A DNA stretch of 64,000 nt from Paenibacillus sp. DCT19 (GCF_003268635.1 NZ_CP029639.1:6492001-6556000); one strand, 5' to 3'; counted from the stretch's first letter, positions 46,715 to 55,596 are shown. Translations and numbers: made by a program. The notes: generated from the letters alone by a model not told the origin.

Positions 46715-48264
46715 TACATCACATCCAGCTTGTTGGTAATCATGTAATACTCACTGCGTGTTGTGACCCAGTTCTTAATCTTCTTCCCGTTATATGCCAC
46801 AATGGTTCCCGGATGCAGTACAAATGAGTTCAACACATGATCATGCACATAATTTGCCGCTTGCTCGGCAAGCTCGGCACGCTTCTCCGGTGCAACTGTG
46901 AGATTCAGCTCATCAATGATCTTCGTCAGTTGCGGCTCTTCCGATCCACTGAAGTTAAGCGCACCCTTCGGATGGTATGTAGCATTCAGGTAGTAACCAG
47001 CGTCTCCACGCGGAGCCGTTAGATTACTATACGTAGCGATATCCCAATCACGGTTAGACGCCATATAATCCTCAGGTGTATCGATCTGGCGAATCTGCAC
47101 ATCGATGCCGATCTTCTTCGCATCAGATTGGAACACTTGAGCAATCAGGGGTAGATCTGCACGAGAAGAATACGTTAAAAGTGTAAGCTGCAACGGTTTG
47201 CCGTCTTTGGTCATCACACCATTCTGTAATGTGTATCCCGCTTCGTTAAGATATTTAACTGCAACATCCGCTCCAGACTCTGTTGTAGCATCCGTGTAGG
47301 TTGGTGCAAACGGTAGGGATGGCAGGAACGGGCCAATCGCTGACTCACCGTAACCAAGCAGGATTGTGTCCACGATACCCTGACGGTCAATAAGTGCATC
47401 TAGCGCACGACGTACATTCAGATCCTTGATGCTCTCCCGCTGCATATTCATCGTCATCTGATGCACGCGGAACGTCGAAGTAGATTCTACCTTCATGCCG
47501 TCTAACGTTTGCAGTGAATCCAGACTCTCCACCTCTGGGCGATATACGATATCAACCTGTCCGGATTTCAGTGCAAGAGAGCGAGCATTCGCATCTTCAT
47601 TAAACGAGAATGTCACGGAGTCGAGCGGTGAAGCACCATCCCAATATGCATCGTAACGATCTAGCTCCAGCTTACTGCCTGGTATAAAGGAAGTAAGTTT
47701 AAACGGGCCTGTACCCATCGGCTTGTTCACAATATCTGGCTCACTCACGTCAATAATGGCCGTATTCGGATTCACTAGCTCGGAAGCAAACTCCGGGAAT
47801 GGCTGTGTTGTCGTGATCTCCAGTTTGTCGCCTTCAGCTTCAATCGTATCGATCTTGAGCGCATTCTGGATGGCTACATTTTCTTCTAGCGCGCGTTCAA
47901 GCGAGGCTTTCACCGCTTCCCCTGTCATTGGCTTACCATTCTGGAACGTCACATCATCTCGCAGGTCAATCGTCCAGTGCTGACCATCTTCACTCTCCCA
48001 GCTCTCCGCGAGCCAAGGTGCAACTGTCAGATTCTCTTCATCCAGACGCACCAGCGTCTCCGTAATACCCGCGCGAAGCGGTACATAGCTTGAATCCACA
48101 TGAGGGTCCAGTGAACGGGTAGAGAAGTTATATAGGAAGTGTACGTTTTTGTCAGTGGATGATGACTGTGCAGCAGGGCTGGACTCAGATGCTCCACAAG
48201 CGCTCAACAATCCAGCGCCCAAGGCCAGGGAGACCAGCACCAGCAAAGGTGACTTTATATTCAA
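46714..48264 (-). CDS. Substrate-binding lipoprotein, NikA/CntA-like (SBP family 5)
   Basis: A 516-residue extracellular binding protein. The lipobox LLSAC puts the lipidated Cys at residue 23. Family-5 features include TRSLDPHVDSSYVPLRAGI, WTIDLRDDVTFQNGKPMTG, MGTGPFKLTSF and NVRRALDALIDRQGIV. Relatives bind nickel or metal-opine complexes (NikA, CntA) or peptides. The two Zur boxes make zinc or a zinc-metallophore the most likely cargo here, though no metallophore synthesis genes are in the window. The start is a TTG with GAGGGG upstream. Confidence 0.85.
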   Translation of the reverse strand: MNIKSPLLVLVSLALGAGLLSACGASESSPAAQSSSTDKNVHFLYNFSTRSLDPHVDSSYVPLRAGITETLVRLDEENLTVAPWLAESWESEDGQHWTIDLRDDVTFQNGKPMTGEAVKASLERALEENVAIQNALKIDTIEAEGDKLEITTTQPFPEFASELVNPNTAIIDVSEPDIVNKPMGTGPFKLTSFIPGSKLELDRYDAYWDGASPLDSVTFSFNEDANARSLALKSGQVDIVYRPEVESLDSLQTLDGMKVESTSTFRVHQMTMNMQRESIKDLNVRRALDALIDRQGIVDTILLGYGESAIGPFLPSLPFAPTYTDATTESGADVAVKYLNEAGYTLQNGVMTKDGKPLQLTLLTYSSRADLPLIAQVFQSDAKKIGIDVQIRQIDTPEDYMASNRDWDIATYSNLTAPRGDAGYYLNATYHPKGALNFSGSEEPQLTKIIDELNLTVAPEKRAELAEQAANYVHDHVLNSFVLHPGTIVAYNGKKIKNWVTTRSEYYMITNKLDVM

Positions 48265-48283
48265 GGTAATGCCCCTCTCTCTT

Positions 48284-48302
48284 AATCGTAATCATTATGA
48301 TT
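48284..48302 (-). promoter_or_regulatory. Zur box 1, downstream of the ABC operon promoter
   Basis: AATCGTAATCATTATGATT differs by one base from a perfect Bacillus-type Zur palindrome (core TCGTAAT-N-ATTACGA). It lies just after the expected transcription start, 20 bases before the start codon. Confidence 0.75.
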
Positions 48303-48319
48303 TGCAAACAATGAGTATT

Positions 48320-48348
48320 ATCATATCGTAATGATTACGTTTTGACAA
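48320..48348 (-). promoter_or_regulatory. ABC operon promoter with Zur box 2 in the spacer
   Basis: On the minus strand -35 TTGTCA (48348-48343) and -10 TATGAT (48325-48320) are 17 bases apart. The spacer holds TCGTAATGATTACGT (plus strand, 48326-48340), one base from the Zur core. Bound Zur would block RNA polymerase directly. Confidence 0.8.
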
Positions 48349-48372
48349 GCTATAGTTTAATGGCAAAATGCC

Positions 48373-48406
48373 AAAAAATCCGTCTCTCTAATGAGAGCGG
48401 ATTTTT
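48373..48406. terminator. Bidirectional terminator
   Basis: AAAATCCG-T-CTCTC pairs with GAGAG-CGGATTTTT around TAAT, with A and T tracts on both sides. It ends the small minus-strand gene cluster above 48550. Confidence 0.75.
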
Positions 48407-48549
48407 CATGTTTTTTGTTACATATGCGGGGTTGAGGGAGGGTTAAAAGAAGCCTATTAACGTTCAACCACAACTTGATACGAATTTAGAATATATGAAG
48501 TACCGTGTCTTCAGTAATGAAGGCATAGGGCAAAACCTTTTGTAAATTC

Positions 48550-49005
48550 TCAAATCAACCCTGCCATATCCTTCTCAATAAAATCCCCATCTAGTAATTC
48601 ATAAGGCCAATCATAGATATCCGGGTTCTCTCTGCAATGTGAATTAATGATAAGTTGACCGTTAGCTCGGAGAAAGATTACGCCAGACTCACTGTCAGTC
48701 AATGCCATATCCCCGTTTAAACTCTCTTTTAGAGTATTAATCGCTTCAAATAGGCCTTGTAATCCCTCATCAGGTGAACGTGAAAAAATAGAAATAGTGA
48801 TACAGTAGTTAATATTTAAATTAAGCTCTTCTCTCGTAAAACTCACTAATTCATCATCGTCTTGTACACTCGTCGAGAAATTAGGGTTCGTAATTGAGTA
48901 ATAAGCCTCTTTGCATTTCATATGAGTCTCCTGAGAAAAATCTTTCAGAGAACTCAACAATAATTCTGCTAATTGTTCAGTGTCATCTTTATAAAATAGG
49001 TACAA
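48550..49005 (-). CDS. Hypothetical protein, possible immunity protein
   Basis: A 151-residue acidic soluble protein ending in GQLIINSHCRENPDIYDWPYELLDGDFIEKD. The size and layout resemble SitI3-like immunity proteins, but that is a weak match from memory. The start is problematic: GGAGG sits at normal distance from an ATC codon, and the first standard start (TTG 49005) is four codons later without a site. The true N-terminus may therefore be a few residues longer or damaged. Confidence 0.5.
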   Translation of the reverse strand: MYLFYKDDTEQLAELLLSSLKDFSQETHMKCKEAYYSITNPNFSTSVQDDDELVSFTREELNLNINYCITISIFSRSPDEGLQGLFEAINTLKESLNGDMALTDSESGVIFLRANGQLIINSHCRENPDIYDWPYELLDGDFIEKDMAGLI

Positions 49006-49071
49006 GGATAAGTCGATACTATTCCTCCAGAAGAACTAATTATAATTAATACAATTCTTGGTTTCACTCAT

Positions 49072-49407
49072 TTACAACTTAGTATATTTCTTAGCAGTAA
49101 GAAGCCCTGGATACGATGTCTCTAGAGTTTTAAAGGTTATATCTATCTCATCACCGACATTGAATTCAGACAGTTTTACACCACTAACCCAATATACTTC
49201 GCTATATTTGTTGGATTGAATTAATTTATTAGTATCTTCCTCAAGATCGTCTGTTGCTAGATCACTAATGACAAGAATTCTATTGTTTACTTGGTCAATA
49301 TCTTTTACCGTCCCCTGAACAGACTGATCCTCTGAACTTGGAATACCGCACGCGCTCAATAATAACAAGGACATGAATATCAACAAAATCTTATATACTT
49401 TGTCCAT
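49072..49407 (-). CDS. Small lipoprotein, DUF3221-like
   Basis: A 111-residue lipoprotein with lipobox LLSAC (Cys20). The rest is a small beta-barrel-like domain (VQGTVKDIDQVNNRILVISD...VGDEIDITFKT), as in the DUF3221/YobA-type lipoproteins of Bacilli. The function is unknown. AGGGGGATAACC precedes the ATG. It belongs to a run of three small minus-strand genes next to a toxin gene. Confidence 0.65.
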   Translation of the reverse strand: MDKVYKILLIFMSLLLLSACGIPSSEDQSVQGTVKDIDQVNNRILVISDLATDDLEEDTNKLIQSNKYSEVYWVSGVKLSEFNVGDEIDITFKTLETSYPGLLTAKKYTKL

Positions 49408-49424
49408 GGTTATCCCCCTCTTCT

Positions 49425-49922
49425 CTACTGATTAGCCCAGGCTCTTAATCCTGCATCGCTTATATCGATTGGTTCCTGTTTGGACATATATTCAGCAGTT
49501 GCCAAAGGAAAGGCATATCCTCCTGTGATGATTTCGCCATGCTGCCTTCTAATAGTCCCACCCTTTTCAATTAGAAGAATGAGTGGTTCATATAGATCAT
49601 GAAACTTCAATGCAACTTCATTGCCAGAGTCAATTAACAATAACCACTCTAAGTATGCTTCACAAGTTCCTTTAATAAAATTATTCTTTAGTTCCCCTAA
49701 GGCAGGACACTTCTCTGCTATACATGAATTAGCCTCATACCCGAGTGCCTGAGAAGCTTTGAAGAAAGGATATGACGTATTTAATTCATAGGATGTGATT
49801 AGCAATGCTGCGCGCCTGATATATTCCTGTAATAGTGCCATGTGTGACGGATCATCTACACTACCTGATTTGCTCCAGTTCATGTTATTAATTCTTGCTA
49901 TACCTTTGGAAAAAGTATTCAT
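49425..49922 (-). CDS. Hypothetical protein
   Basis: A 165-residue helical soluble protein (MALLQEYIRRAALLITSY, AYLEWLLLIDSGNEVAL) of unknown family. GGAGG six bases upstream supports the ATG at 49922. It lies next to toxin-immunity genes and could be an orphan immunity protein, by position only. Confidence 0.5.
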   Translation of the reverse strand: MNTFSKGIARINNMNWSKSGSVDDPSHMALLQEYIRRAALLITSYELNTSYPFFKASQALGYEANSCIAEKCPALGELKNNFIKGTCEAYLEWLLLIDSGNEVALKFHDLYEPLILLIEKGGTIRRQHGEIITGGYAFPLATAEYMSKQEPIDISDAGLRAWANQ

Positions 49923-49943
49923 GGATGACCTCCACAATATTAC

Positions 49944-50093
49944 CTATGTGTTTAACCCTTCTAAATCTAGCGGTTTCATCTCAAGGAATTTACCATACCA
50001 ACTATTTAACGGAATATGAGCGCTCCCTACTACATCTAGTTCTCTTGGTTCAAGTATGACTAATCCATCTTTTTTAAAGATTTGTATGAATGG
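49944..50093 (-). pseudogene. Gene remnant: C-terminal coding fragment without a start
   Basis: An open frame of 49 codons from a TGA to a TAG reads like real protein (KKDGLVILEPRELDVVGSAH, then IPLNSWYGKFLEMKPLDL) but has no start codon and no intact 5' part. An out-of-frame ATG at 50097 precedes it. It is probably the tail of a decayed gene of the immunity type. The rest of the 430-base gap up to the toxin gene is A/T-rich, with no intact gene. Confidence 0.4.
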
Positions 50094-50353
50094 TCATATA
50101 TACTAACTACTCTCGAAATGATAGGTCAAATTCCCTCTCTAGCTTTAGCTTATAACCAATCAGCTGCGTCTTGCCCTTATTCAATGGTTATTCCAAATTA
50201 AATGCTCCCTCATTAGATGTCCACTGATTACTCGTTATTTAAATATAGATATTTTAGTTAAATGGTTATACATAAATAGCACTATAGTTCCTCCAAAACG
50301 TCGTTTAACATAGAATATACTATATTAGAGATCAATAGCTAAGGGTTGAGATA

Positions 50354-51457
50354 ATGAGTAAAATACAAATTCCTGTGGATCAAATGACGCATACGGTTAG
50401 CTTATTCAAGTTAGGGCATGGGCATATGCGGCAAATCTTAGCTGGACTAAACGTCCAACTTACTCCTTTGCTTAGCAGTTTTGAAGGTGAGACAGCAGAG
50501 CGTTTTGCCCACTTATACCGTTATGCGGAAAAAAACCTAAATACTACTCTGGAGTTGCTTCACACAATATCCCTGAGATTAGAACAGATTAAAGTGCGCT
50601 TTGTGGATACAGATTCAACTATGGTTAATATATCTGCGCTTCTTGATTATCAGGCTAATCCCGGTACTCCACGCAATGATTTAGTCTGTGGCCCCAATGA
50701 CCCTCGACCCAAACGAAGTGTAGAGGAGCATGTGGAAGCTTTCTTCAATCAAGCTGGAGACAATGTATTAGCAGTTGGTGATTCTGTGATTCAACTTGGA
50801 AAGGACTTTATTGAGCATCCCTTAGATACTGCAGGCAACTTTCTATACGATAATACTATTGGTACCATTAGTGATATAGGGGACGGAATTGCCTTCACAT
50901 GGAACTATGCATGGGATAACGGAGATACCCGTAAACAGGCCGAGAAGCACGTTGCAGACGAATTCAATAAAATGAAGCAAGAAGGCGGAGCAGAGTATGC
51001 TGCCAATATCACTACTTCTATGCTTCTTGGACTTTTCGGCAGAAAAGTTGGGATTAAGTCTATTGATGGAAAGCAGCATCACTCACCCCATACTGATTCT
51101 GGTGGAAATAGTGAATCTAGAAAGAATCCTAACGTGGATAGTTATGAAAATGAAACTTCCTTTCATTATAGTCACGAGCCCACAAAAAGAGGCGGTAAAA
51201 GTATCTCGGATCAAATTACTGAACGTGGTTGGAATGACCAACGATTGGGTGAAGCTATTAATACACCTGCAGGTACTGTTGATTGGATTGACCAGAGAAA
51301 AGGACAAAATAATGCACCTGTTACTGTATTTTATCATCAAGATGGGGGTTACGTTGTCAGAAGAAATGATAGTGGGGAAATTATCCAGATAAGTCAGGTG
51401 GATGACCCCAATTGGAGCACATACTGGTCAGATGATGATATAAACTGGAATAAATAG
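50354..51457 (+). CDS. WXG-type secreted toxin with colicin-E5-like ribonuclease domain
   Basis: A 367-residue polymorphic toxin. Residues ~1-95 form a WXG100-like helical hairpin with SSFEGETAERF at the turn, the usual targeting domain for type VII secretion. A linker follows (NPGTPRNDLVCGPNDPRPKR, then amphipathic helices). The C-terminal 85 residues (283-367: ITERGWNDQRLGEAINTPAG, APVTVFYHQDGGYVVRRNDS, QVDDPNW) match the layout of colicin-E5-related tRNases in CdiA and WXG toxins, which cut anticodon loops. AAGGGTTGAG precedes the ATG. The next gene is an SMI1-type immunity candidate. No secretion genes are in the window. Confidence 0.78.
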   Translation: MSKIQIPVDQMTHTVSLFKLGHGHMRQILAGLNVQLTPLLSSFEGETAERFAHLYRYAEKNLNTTLELLHTISLRLEQIKVRFVDTDSTMVNISALLDYQANPGTPRNDLVCGPNDPRPKRSVEEHVEAFFNQAGDNVLAVGDSVIQLGKDFIEHPLDTAGNFLYDNTIGTISDIGDGIAFTWNYAWDNGDTRKQAEKHVADEFNKMKQEGGAEYAANITTSMLLGLFGRKVGIKSIDGKQHHSPHTDSGGNSESRKNPNVDSYENETSFHYSHEPTKRGGKSISDQITERGWNDQRLGEAINTPAGTVDWIDQRKGQNNAPVTVFYHQDGGYVVRRNDSGEIIQISQVDDPNWSTYWSDDDINWNK

Positions 51458-51496
51458 AATCAAAGTCATCGTATCTATTTAAAAGGAGTGAAACAA

Positions 51497-51922
51497 TTGT
51501 CAGATAATAATAATTGGAGTACAAATTATCCTCCCGTTGATATTAATACAGTAAAGACCGTTGAGAACAAGTGGGGGATTCGATTCCCTTCGGAATATAT
51601 CAGCTTTATAACAAACTATCACGGTGGAGAGCCTACTAAACGGACGTTAAATATTGGTGAAAAAGAAGTGGCGTTCTCTTACTTTTTAACCTTTATCGCA
51701 TTTGATGAACTTGATATTTTGGATGTATATAATGAGCAAAAGGGTAATCTTCCCCCTAAACATTTTCCTTTTGCTATGGATAAAGAGAGTAACTTATTTT
51801 GTTTCAACTTCAATGACACTAGGCAACCGTCTATTGTGTATGTAGAAACGATATCTTCTTCAGAACCTTCGGTATATAATGTGGCAAGTAATTTTACTGA
51901 GTTTGTCCAACAATTTAATTAA
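51497..51922 (+). CDS. SMI1/KNR4 (SUKH-1) immunity protein
   Basis: A 141-residue SMI1/KNR4 domain protein (VENKWGIRFPSEYISFITNY, the usual N-terminal helix, then FLTFIAFDELDI, HFPFAMDKESNLFCFNF and IVYVET). Such genes sit directly after nuclease toxins and neutralise them. It starts 40 bases after the toxin stop at a TTG, with AAAAGGAG eight bases before it. It is inferred to protect against the E5-like ribonuclease. Confidence 0.85.
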   Translation: MSDNNNWSTNYPPVDINTVKTVENKWGIRFPSEYISFITNYHGGEPTKRTLNIGEKEVAFSYFLTFIAFDELDILDVYNEQKGNLPPKHFPFAMDKESNLFCFNFNDTRQPSIVYVETISSSEPSVYNVASNFTEFVQQFN

Positions 51923-52004
51923 ATAATCAAGCTTTTTAGTAACACGTATGGCTCTTGTTGTAATCCGTCATAGGGAAGGACAAGATTACTTATTTAGTAC
52001 ATGA

Positions 52005-52050
52005 GAAAAACAAAAGGCTGTCTACGATCTAATATCATCATAGGCAGCCT
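52005..52050 (-). terminator. Terminator of the diguanylate cyclase gene
   Basis: AGGCTGCCTA pairs with TAGACAGCCT, followed on the minus strand by TTTGTTTTTC. It lies between convergent genes. Confidence 0.7.
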
Positions 52051-52130
52051 CAAAGATAGTCTATAGTTTTGAAACATCGGTAAAGCATTAACAATGTCTT
52101 CTGACATTTGTCTTTTACATATCTTCTTTC

Positions 52131-53825
52131 CTATACTGCTCCCCGCTCCAACACCCCAAACTCCACCCTGTTCCGCCCATTCTGCTTCGCTTGATACAAC
52201 GCCTTATCTACCGCAGCAAAGAGCTGTGTCAGATACCCCTCCGCATTCTCTGGCACATGTGCATAGGCAAAATCCTCAATCGACAGAATGCCGATGCTAA
52301 TCGTTGTGGACACCTGTGCAGTCCCATGATCGACCATGACTAGATTGGACTCCACCGCGAGTCTTACGCGTTCAGCGATAACATTAGCTAAGTCATGTTC
52401 GGTGTGCGGAAGGTAGATCATGAACTCCTCCCCACCATAGCGGGTTAAGATATCCGTACTGCGAATGGATTGTCTAACAGCCTCCGCTGTGCGTACGAGC
52501 ACTTCATCACCAATTACATGCCCATAGCGATCGTTAATCGCCTTAAAATGATCAATGTCGAGCAGTAATAGAGAGAATGGCGTCCGGTACTGAATGTTAG
52601 TAATGACCTCATGATTCAGATGCTGGGTCAGGTATCGACGATTGTAACACTGCGTTAGGCTGTCGGTCAGCACCAGTTCTTCCAGCTTACGATTGGCCTC
52701 GGACAACTCCTGACGGATCAGATCCAGCGAATGATTACGCTCCTGAAGCGTCTCATACTGCCAATTCAACTCTTTCACATAATAGCGCTCCTGCGAGACG
52801 TCCTGAAAGGTAAGAATATGACCAATGGGCACAAGCATCGAATCGACAATCGGAGACGATTGCATAATATAGTGGTAAGCCTGGTTATTCCCCTCTACAA
52901 TCACCTCAAGCTGCGATAGAACGATTTTCTTCGACCTATATTCATACAGAAACTTCTGGTAACTGCCTTCTACACGAACACCACTTAGAAATGCCTCCAT
53001 ATCAAAAGAATCCCCCACATGCATATCCATAAATGACCTGGAAGCTTTGTTCGCTTCAACAATAATCTCATTCTCATCCAGAACGAGGATGCCGTAAGGA
53101 ATCGTGTTAATCACATCCTCATGGGCAATGGAGACCAGATCGAACACGTTATACCTTTTGATAACATAGACGAAGAACAGATCGGATAGAAAAATGCCAA
53201 GCGAGGTCATTCCGGGAATGATCGGCAACCACGGACTCAAGATCACATTCAGAATAGCATCAATAGTTGCAAAAACAGCTAACACCAGAATACCCCTGAG
53301 GGTGATTCTTACCTGATTTTTGATCATCGTAGGTGTCTTAGCTGAAGATAGCGCGCGGAATAAAATGACAAGAGAGACTAAGAAATAGCTCACCAGAATA
53401 GCCATCACTACCCAAAACCAAGGACCGTATGCCCGCTCAATATAACCGCCCTCTAGTGGAATAACAAACTCACGCCAAGGATTGGCGACCACGCCTATTG
53501 CTCCAATTAAAGCTGGAACAAAAAGCAGATACGCCCCTTTGGTACTCAATCGTTCTGCGTAGCCAGTAATGAAAATCGTCAATAATAACCAGCCACTCCC
53601 TAGTAGAGAAACAGCGACGAAAGACAACGTAACATAGAACAATTGCAAGCCGGGATCATCCGTTAACGTGATTGCAAACTGACAGAATGGCCACAATATC
53701 ATCAACCCGTGAAACAGAAAATACACCTTATGTAAGTTCGTAATTCTAGCGGTAGCAAATACATACACACCTACACCAAACAATAGGACAAATAACAAGA
53801 GATCATACCATACGAGTGGGTTCAC
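52131..53825 (-). CDS. Membrane diguanylate cyclase (7TM, PAS, GGDEF)
   Basis: A 564-residue protein. Seven hydrophobic helices fill the first ~220 residues (histidine-kinase-type 7TM sensor). A PAS domain follows (~235-345, NTIPYGILVLDENEIIVEAN), then a coiled coil (ETLQERNHSLDLIRQELSEANRK-like region) and a GGDEF domain. The active site reads YGGEEF (GGEEF at 464-468), so it should make cyclic di-GMP, and the inhibitory I-site RSTD lies five residues before it. The start is GTG 53825, directly after AAGGAGAAGG; a TTG nine codons upstream lacks a site. Confidence 0.88.
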   Translation of the reverse strand: MNPLVWYDLLLFVLLFGVGVYVFATARITNLHKVYFLFHGLMILWPFCQFAITLTDDPGLQLFYVTLSFVAVSLLGSGWLLLTIFITGYAERLSTKGAYLLFVPALIGAIGVVANPWREFVIPLEGGYIERAYGPWFWVVMAILVSYFLVSLVILFRALSSAKTPTMIKNQVRITLRGILVLAVFATIDAILNVILSPWLPIIPGMTSLGIFLSDLFFVYVIKRYNVFDLVSIAHEDVINTIPYGILVLDENEIIVEANKASRSFMDMHVGDSFDMEAFLSGVRVEGSYQKFLYEYRSKKIVLSQLEVIVEGNNQAYHYIMQSSPIVDSMLVPIGHILTFQDVSQERYYVKELNWQYETLQERNHSLDLIRQELSEANRKLEELVLTDSLTQCYNRRYLTQHLNHEVITNIQYRTPFSLLLLDIDHFKAINDRYGHVIGDEVLVRTAEAVRQSIRSTDILTRYGGEEFMIYLPHTEHDLANVIAERVRLAVESNLVMVDHGTAQVSTTISIGILSIEDFAYAHVPENAEGYLTQLFAAVDKALYQAKQNGRNRVEFGVLERGAV

Positions 53826-54096
53826 GAGCCTTCTCCTTCTTGGATGCGACAATGACTACACAGTTCATCAGCAAATAGATCTGAAATACATCTCATACGT
53901 TGCCGAACTTCATTACTTCATAAACATCTATATTGGATACTTCTAAAATAATTCTATTTACGTTCTGGTTAAATTAACCATATATTATCATACCGCTGAT
54001 ACGCTGAGTAGCCCAGTCGTTGGAAGTATGACCAACCTCTGATTGAAATGCTGATCTATTTTGCACTTTTGTGAAAGATTTTAAAGGTTCCACGCC

Positions 54097-54123
54097 AAAA
54101 AAACGTCCAGCTTTAACTGAACG
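54097..54123 (-). terminator. Terminator of the ParE/Phd operon
   Basis: On the minus strand CGTTCAG pairs with CTGGACG around TTAAAG, followed by seven T residues. The rest of the gap up to 53826 shows nothing else. Confidence 0.7.
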
Positions 54124-54156
54124 CCTTCCAGCCCGTAACGGGATGAGCTTTCTATA

Positions 54157-54483
54157 CTATTGAAAAGATCCAAACAATTCGCGCAGGTAGTCTCTCCGTC
54201 CATGCAAAATCCGGTGTATAACAACTACTCCACCAAGAATCCGATAAAAAACTAGATAGGGCTCAACAGTTATAAAACGATACCCTCTGGATATCAGGTT
54301 ATATTCATCTTCTTGCAGTACCGATCCCAAATTAGTAAATTCAGCAAGATTAGCTATGGAATTATCAAGCTTCTGTAGCATGTTGTCCGCGGCAGAAGCA
54401 TTATCATGTGATATATATGAAAAAATTTCGTCCAAGTCATCTACAGCAGCTGGAGAATAATTGATTTTACTTTTTGGATTCAT
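54157..54483 (-). CDS. RelE/ParE-family toxin
   Basis: A 108-residue toxin of a type II toxin-antitoxin system. The ParE/RelE fold is recognisable from INYSPAAVDDLDEIFSYIS, the central YNLISRGYRFITVEPYLVFYRI and the end VVVIHRILHGRRDYLRELF. Members poison gyrase or cut mRNA on the ribosome; which of these applies is not clear. Its start overlaps the antitoxin gene by 17 bases. Confidence 0.88.
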   Translation of the reverse strand: MNPKSKINYSPAAVDDLDEIFSYISHDNASAADNMLQKLDNSIANLAEFTNLGSVLQEDEYNLISRGYRFITVEPYLVFYRILGGVVVIHRILHGRRDYLRELFGSFQ

Positions 54484-54739
54484 TTATTTTTCTCCGCATT
54501 CTAGCCATGACTTGGTCATGATCAAGCAGTTCTTCACCTTCAGCAACCTGTTTTTCCGCAACCAACAATTTTGATTGGAGCTTGTATCTAGCCTCCATTC
54601 TCCGGTATGCTTCATGACTCATTACGACCAGGTCTGCTTCGCCATTACGGGTAAGGACAACCGGTTCATCAAGTTCATGGCAAAATTTCGAGAAGCCATT
54701 ATAATCTTGGCGAATTGTTGTGGAGGGCTTTATGTGCAT
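54467..54739 (-). CDS. Phd/YefM-family antitoxin
   Basis: A 90-residue antitoxin. The N-terminal DNA-binding Phd fold (KPSTTIRQDYNGFSKFCHEL, EPVVLTRNGEADLVVMSHEAYRRM) is clear, with a charged toxin-binding tail. AAAGGAG eight bases upstream supports the ATG at 54739. It probably represses its own operon through the A/T-rich dyad just upstream. Confidence 0.9.
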   Translation of the reverse strand: MHIKPSTTIRQDYNGFSKFCHELDEPVVLTRNGEADLVVMSHEAYRRMEARYKLQSKLLVAEKQVAEGEELLDHDQVMARMRRKINESKK

Positions 54740-54765
54740 AATCAAAACTCCTTTCTCACATTACT

Positions 54766-54796
54766 TTATTATGACATTATTATATCATTATAATAA
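54766..54796 (-). promoter_or_regulatory. A/T-rich dyad upstream of the toxin-antitoxin operon
   Basis: TTATTAT and ATAATAA arms flank ATGACATTATTATATCAT-like sequence, which also contains -10-like TATAAT on the minus strand. The position fits an autoregulatory Phd operator. Such A/T-rich dyads also occur by chance. Confidence 0.4.
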
Positions 54797-54831
54797 ATAA
54801 AATTTCTAATTTTTTGTATATAATACCCGAT

Positions 54832-55596
54832 TTATCTTTTTGATAACGGCTCATTATCCGAGAAAAGAGCCGGGTTATCCTTCAACATCTCCGTAAGCAC
54901 CTCGGTTGTTCTAGCAGCATCACACACGCTGGCGACTGCATCGCCGAAGCTTCCTTTATGCATCGCACCTTCTTGAACCAGCACCTCATCCACCTTCCAG
55001 AAATGCTCTGACCAAGATAATCCGCAATGTCTGCGGGAAGGCACCGAGATTTTAGTTCCATCTGGCAAAACGGTGTACAACATCTCATGTTCATCGGTCA
55101 TTCTGCCTGGAATGTCCACCCACTCCTCGATACCATGGATAAACGTATTTCGTTTCAAATCCACGCCCACGAGCAATATTGTCGCTTTGCGATCAAGCAA
55201 CTTCCCCCATGCCGAGCCCCGCGCACATGGCGTATCGAAGAGATGGTCGTCCTCTGTGAACGCCCGTGCGTCCTTACCTAATGCTGCGACAGAATGTGTA
55301 GGGTGCCAAGAACGAACCACGTTAGGACGTTTGCGGAACAGCTCTGGTAGAATCCCCACACAACAGGAAGACGTTTCCACGTGGAACAATGGATTGATTT
55401 TGTTAATAGTAGACCATGTATGCGTAGGCAAAACGAGCAATCCATCCTTCATATATTCACTCAACGCATCCAGCACAGTATCAGCGCCACCTTCCACCTC
55501 CCCCATACTTTTCATGGAAGAATGCATTAGCAGTGTTCCCTGTTTATCAATACCTAGTTGCTCTAGCTGTCTCAGCAAACTTTCTTTCGTGTACAT
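54832..55596 (-). CDS. Aminoglycoside 3-N-acetyltransferase (AAC(3)) family protein
   Basis: A 254-residue AAC(3)/YokD-family acetyltransferase. It shows GTLLMHSSMKSMGEVEGGAD near the start, LVLPTHTWS, the HPTHSVAALG region, FDTPCARGSAWGKLL and ATILLVGVDLKRNTFIHGIEE, all typical of the antibiotic N-acetyltransferase fold. Chromosomal members often have a non-antibiotic or unknown substrate, so resistance should not be assumed. AAGGAGG six bases upstream selects the ATG at 55596. It follows the ankyrin gene by 48 bases. Confidence 0.88.
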   Translation of the reverse strand: MYTKESLLRQLEQLGIDKQGTLLMHSSMKSMGEVEGGADTVLDALSEYMKDGLLVLPTHTWSTINKINPLFHVETSSCCVGILPELFRKRPNVVRSWHPTHSVAALGKDARAFTEDDHLFDTPCARGSAWGKLLDRKATILLVGVDLKRNTFIHGIEEWVDIPGRMTDEHEMLYTVLPDGTKISVPSRRHCGLSWSEHFWKVDEVLVQEGAMHKGSFGDAVASVCDAARTTEVLTEMLKDNPALFSDNEPLSKR

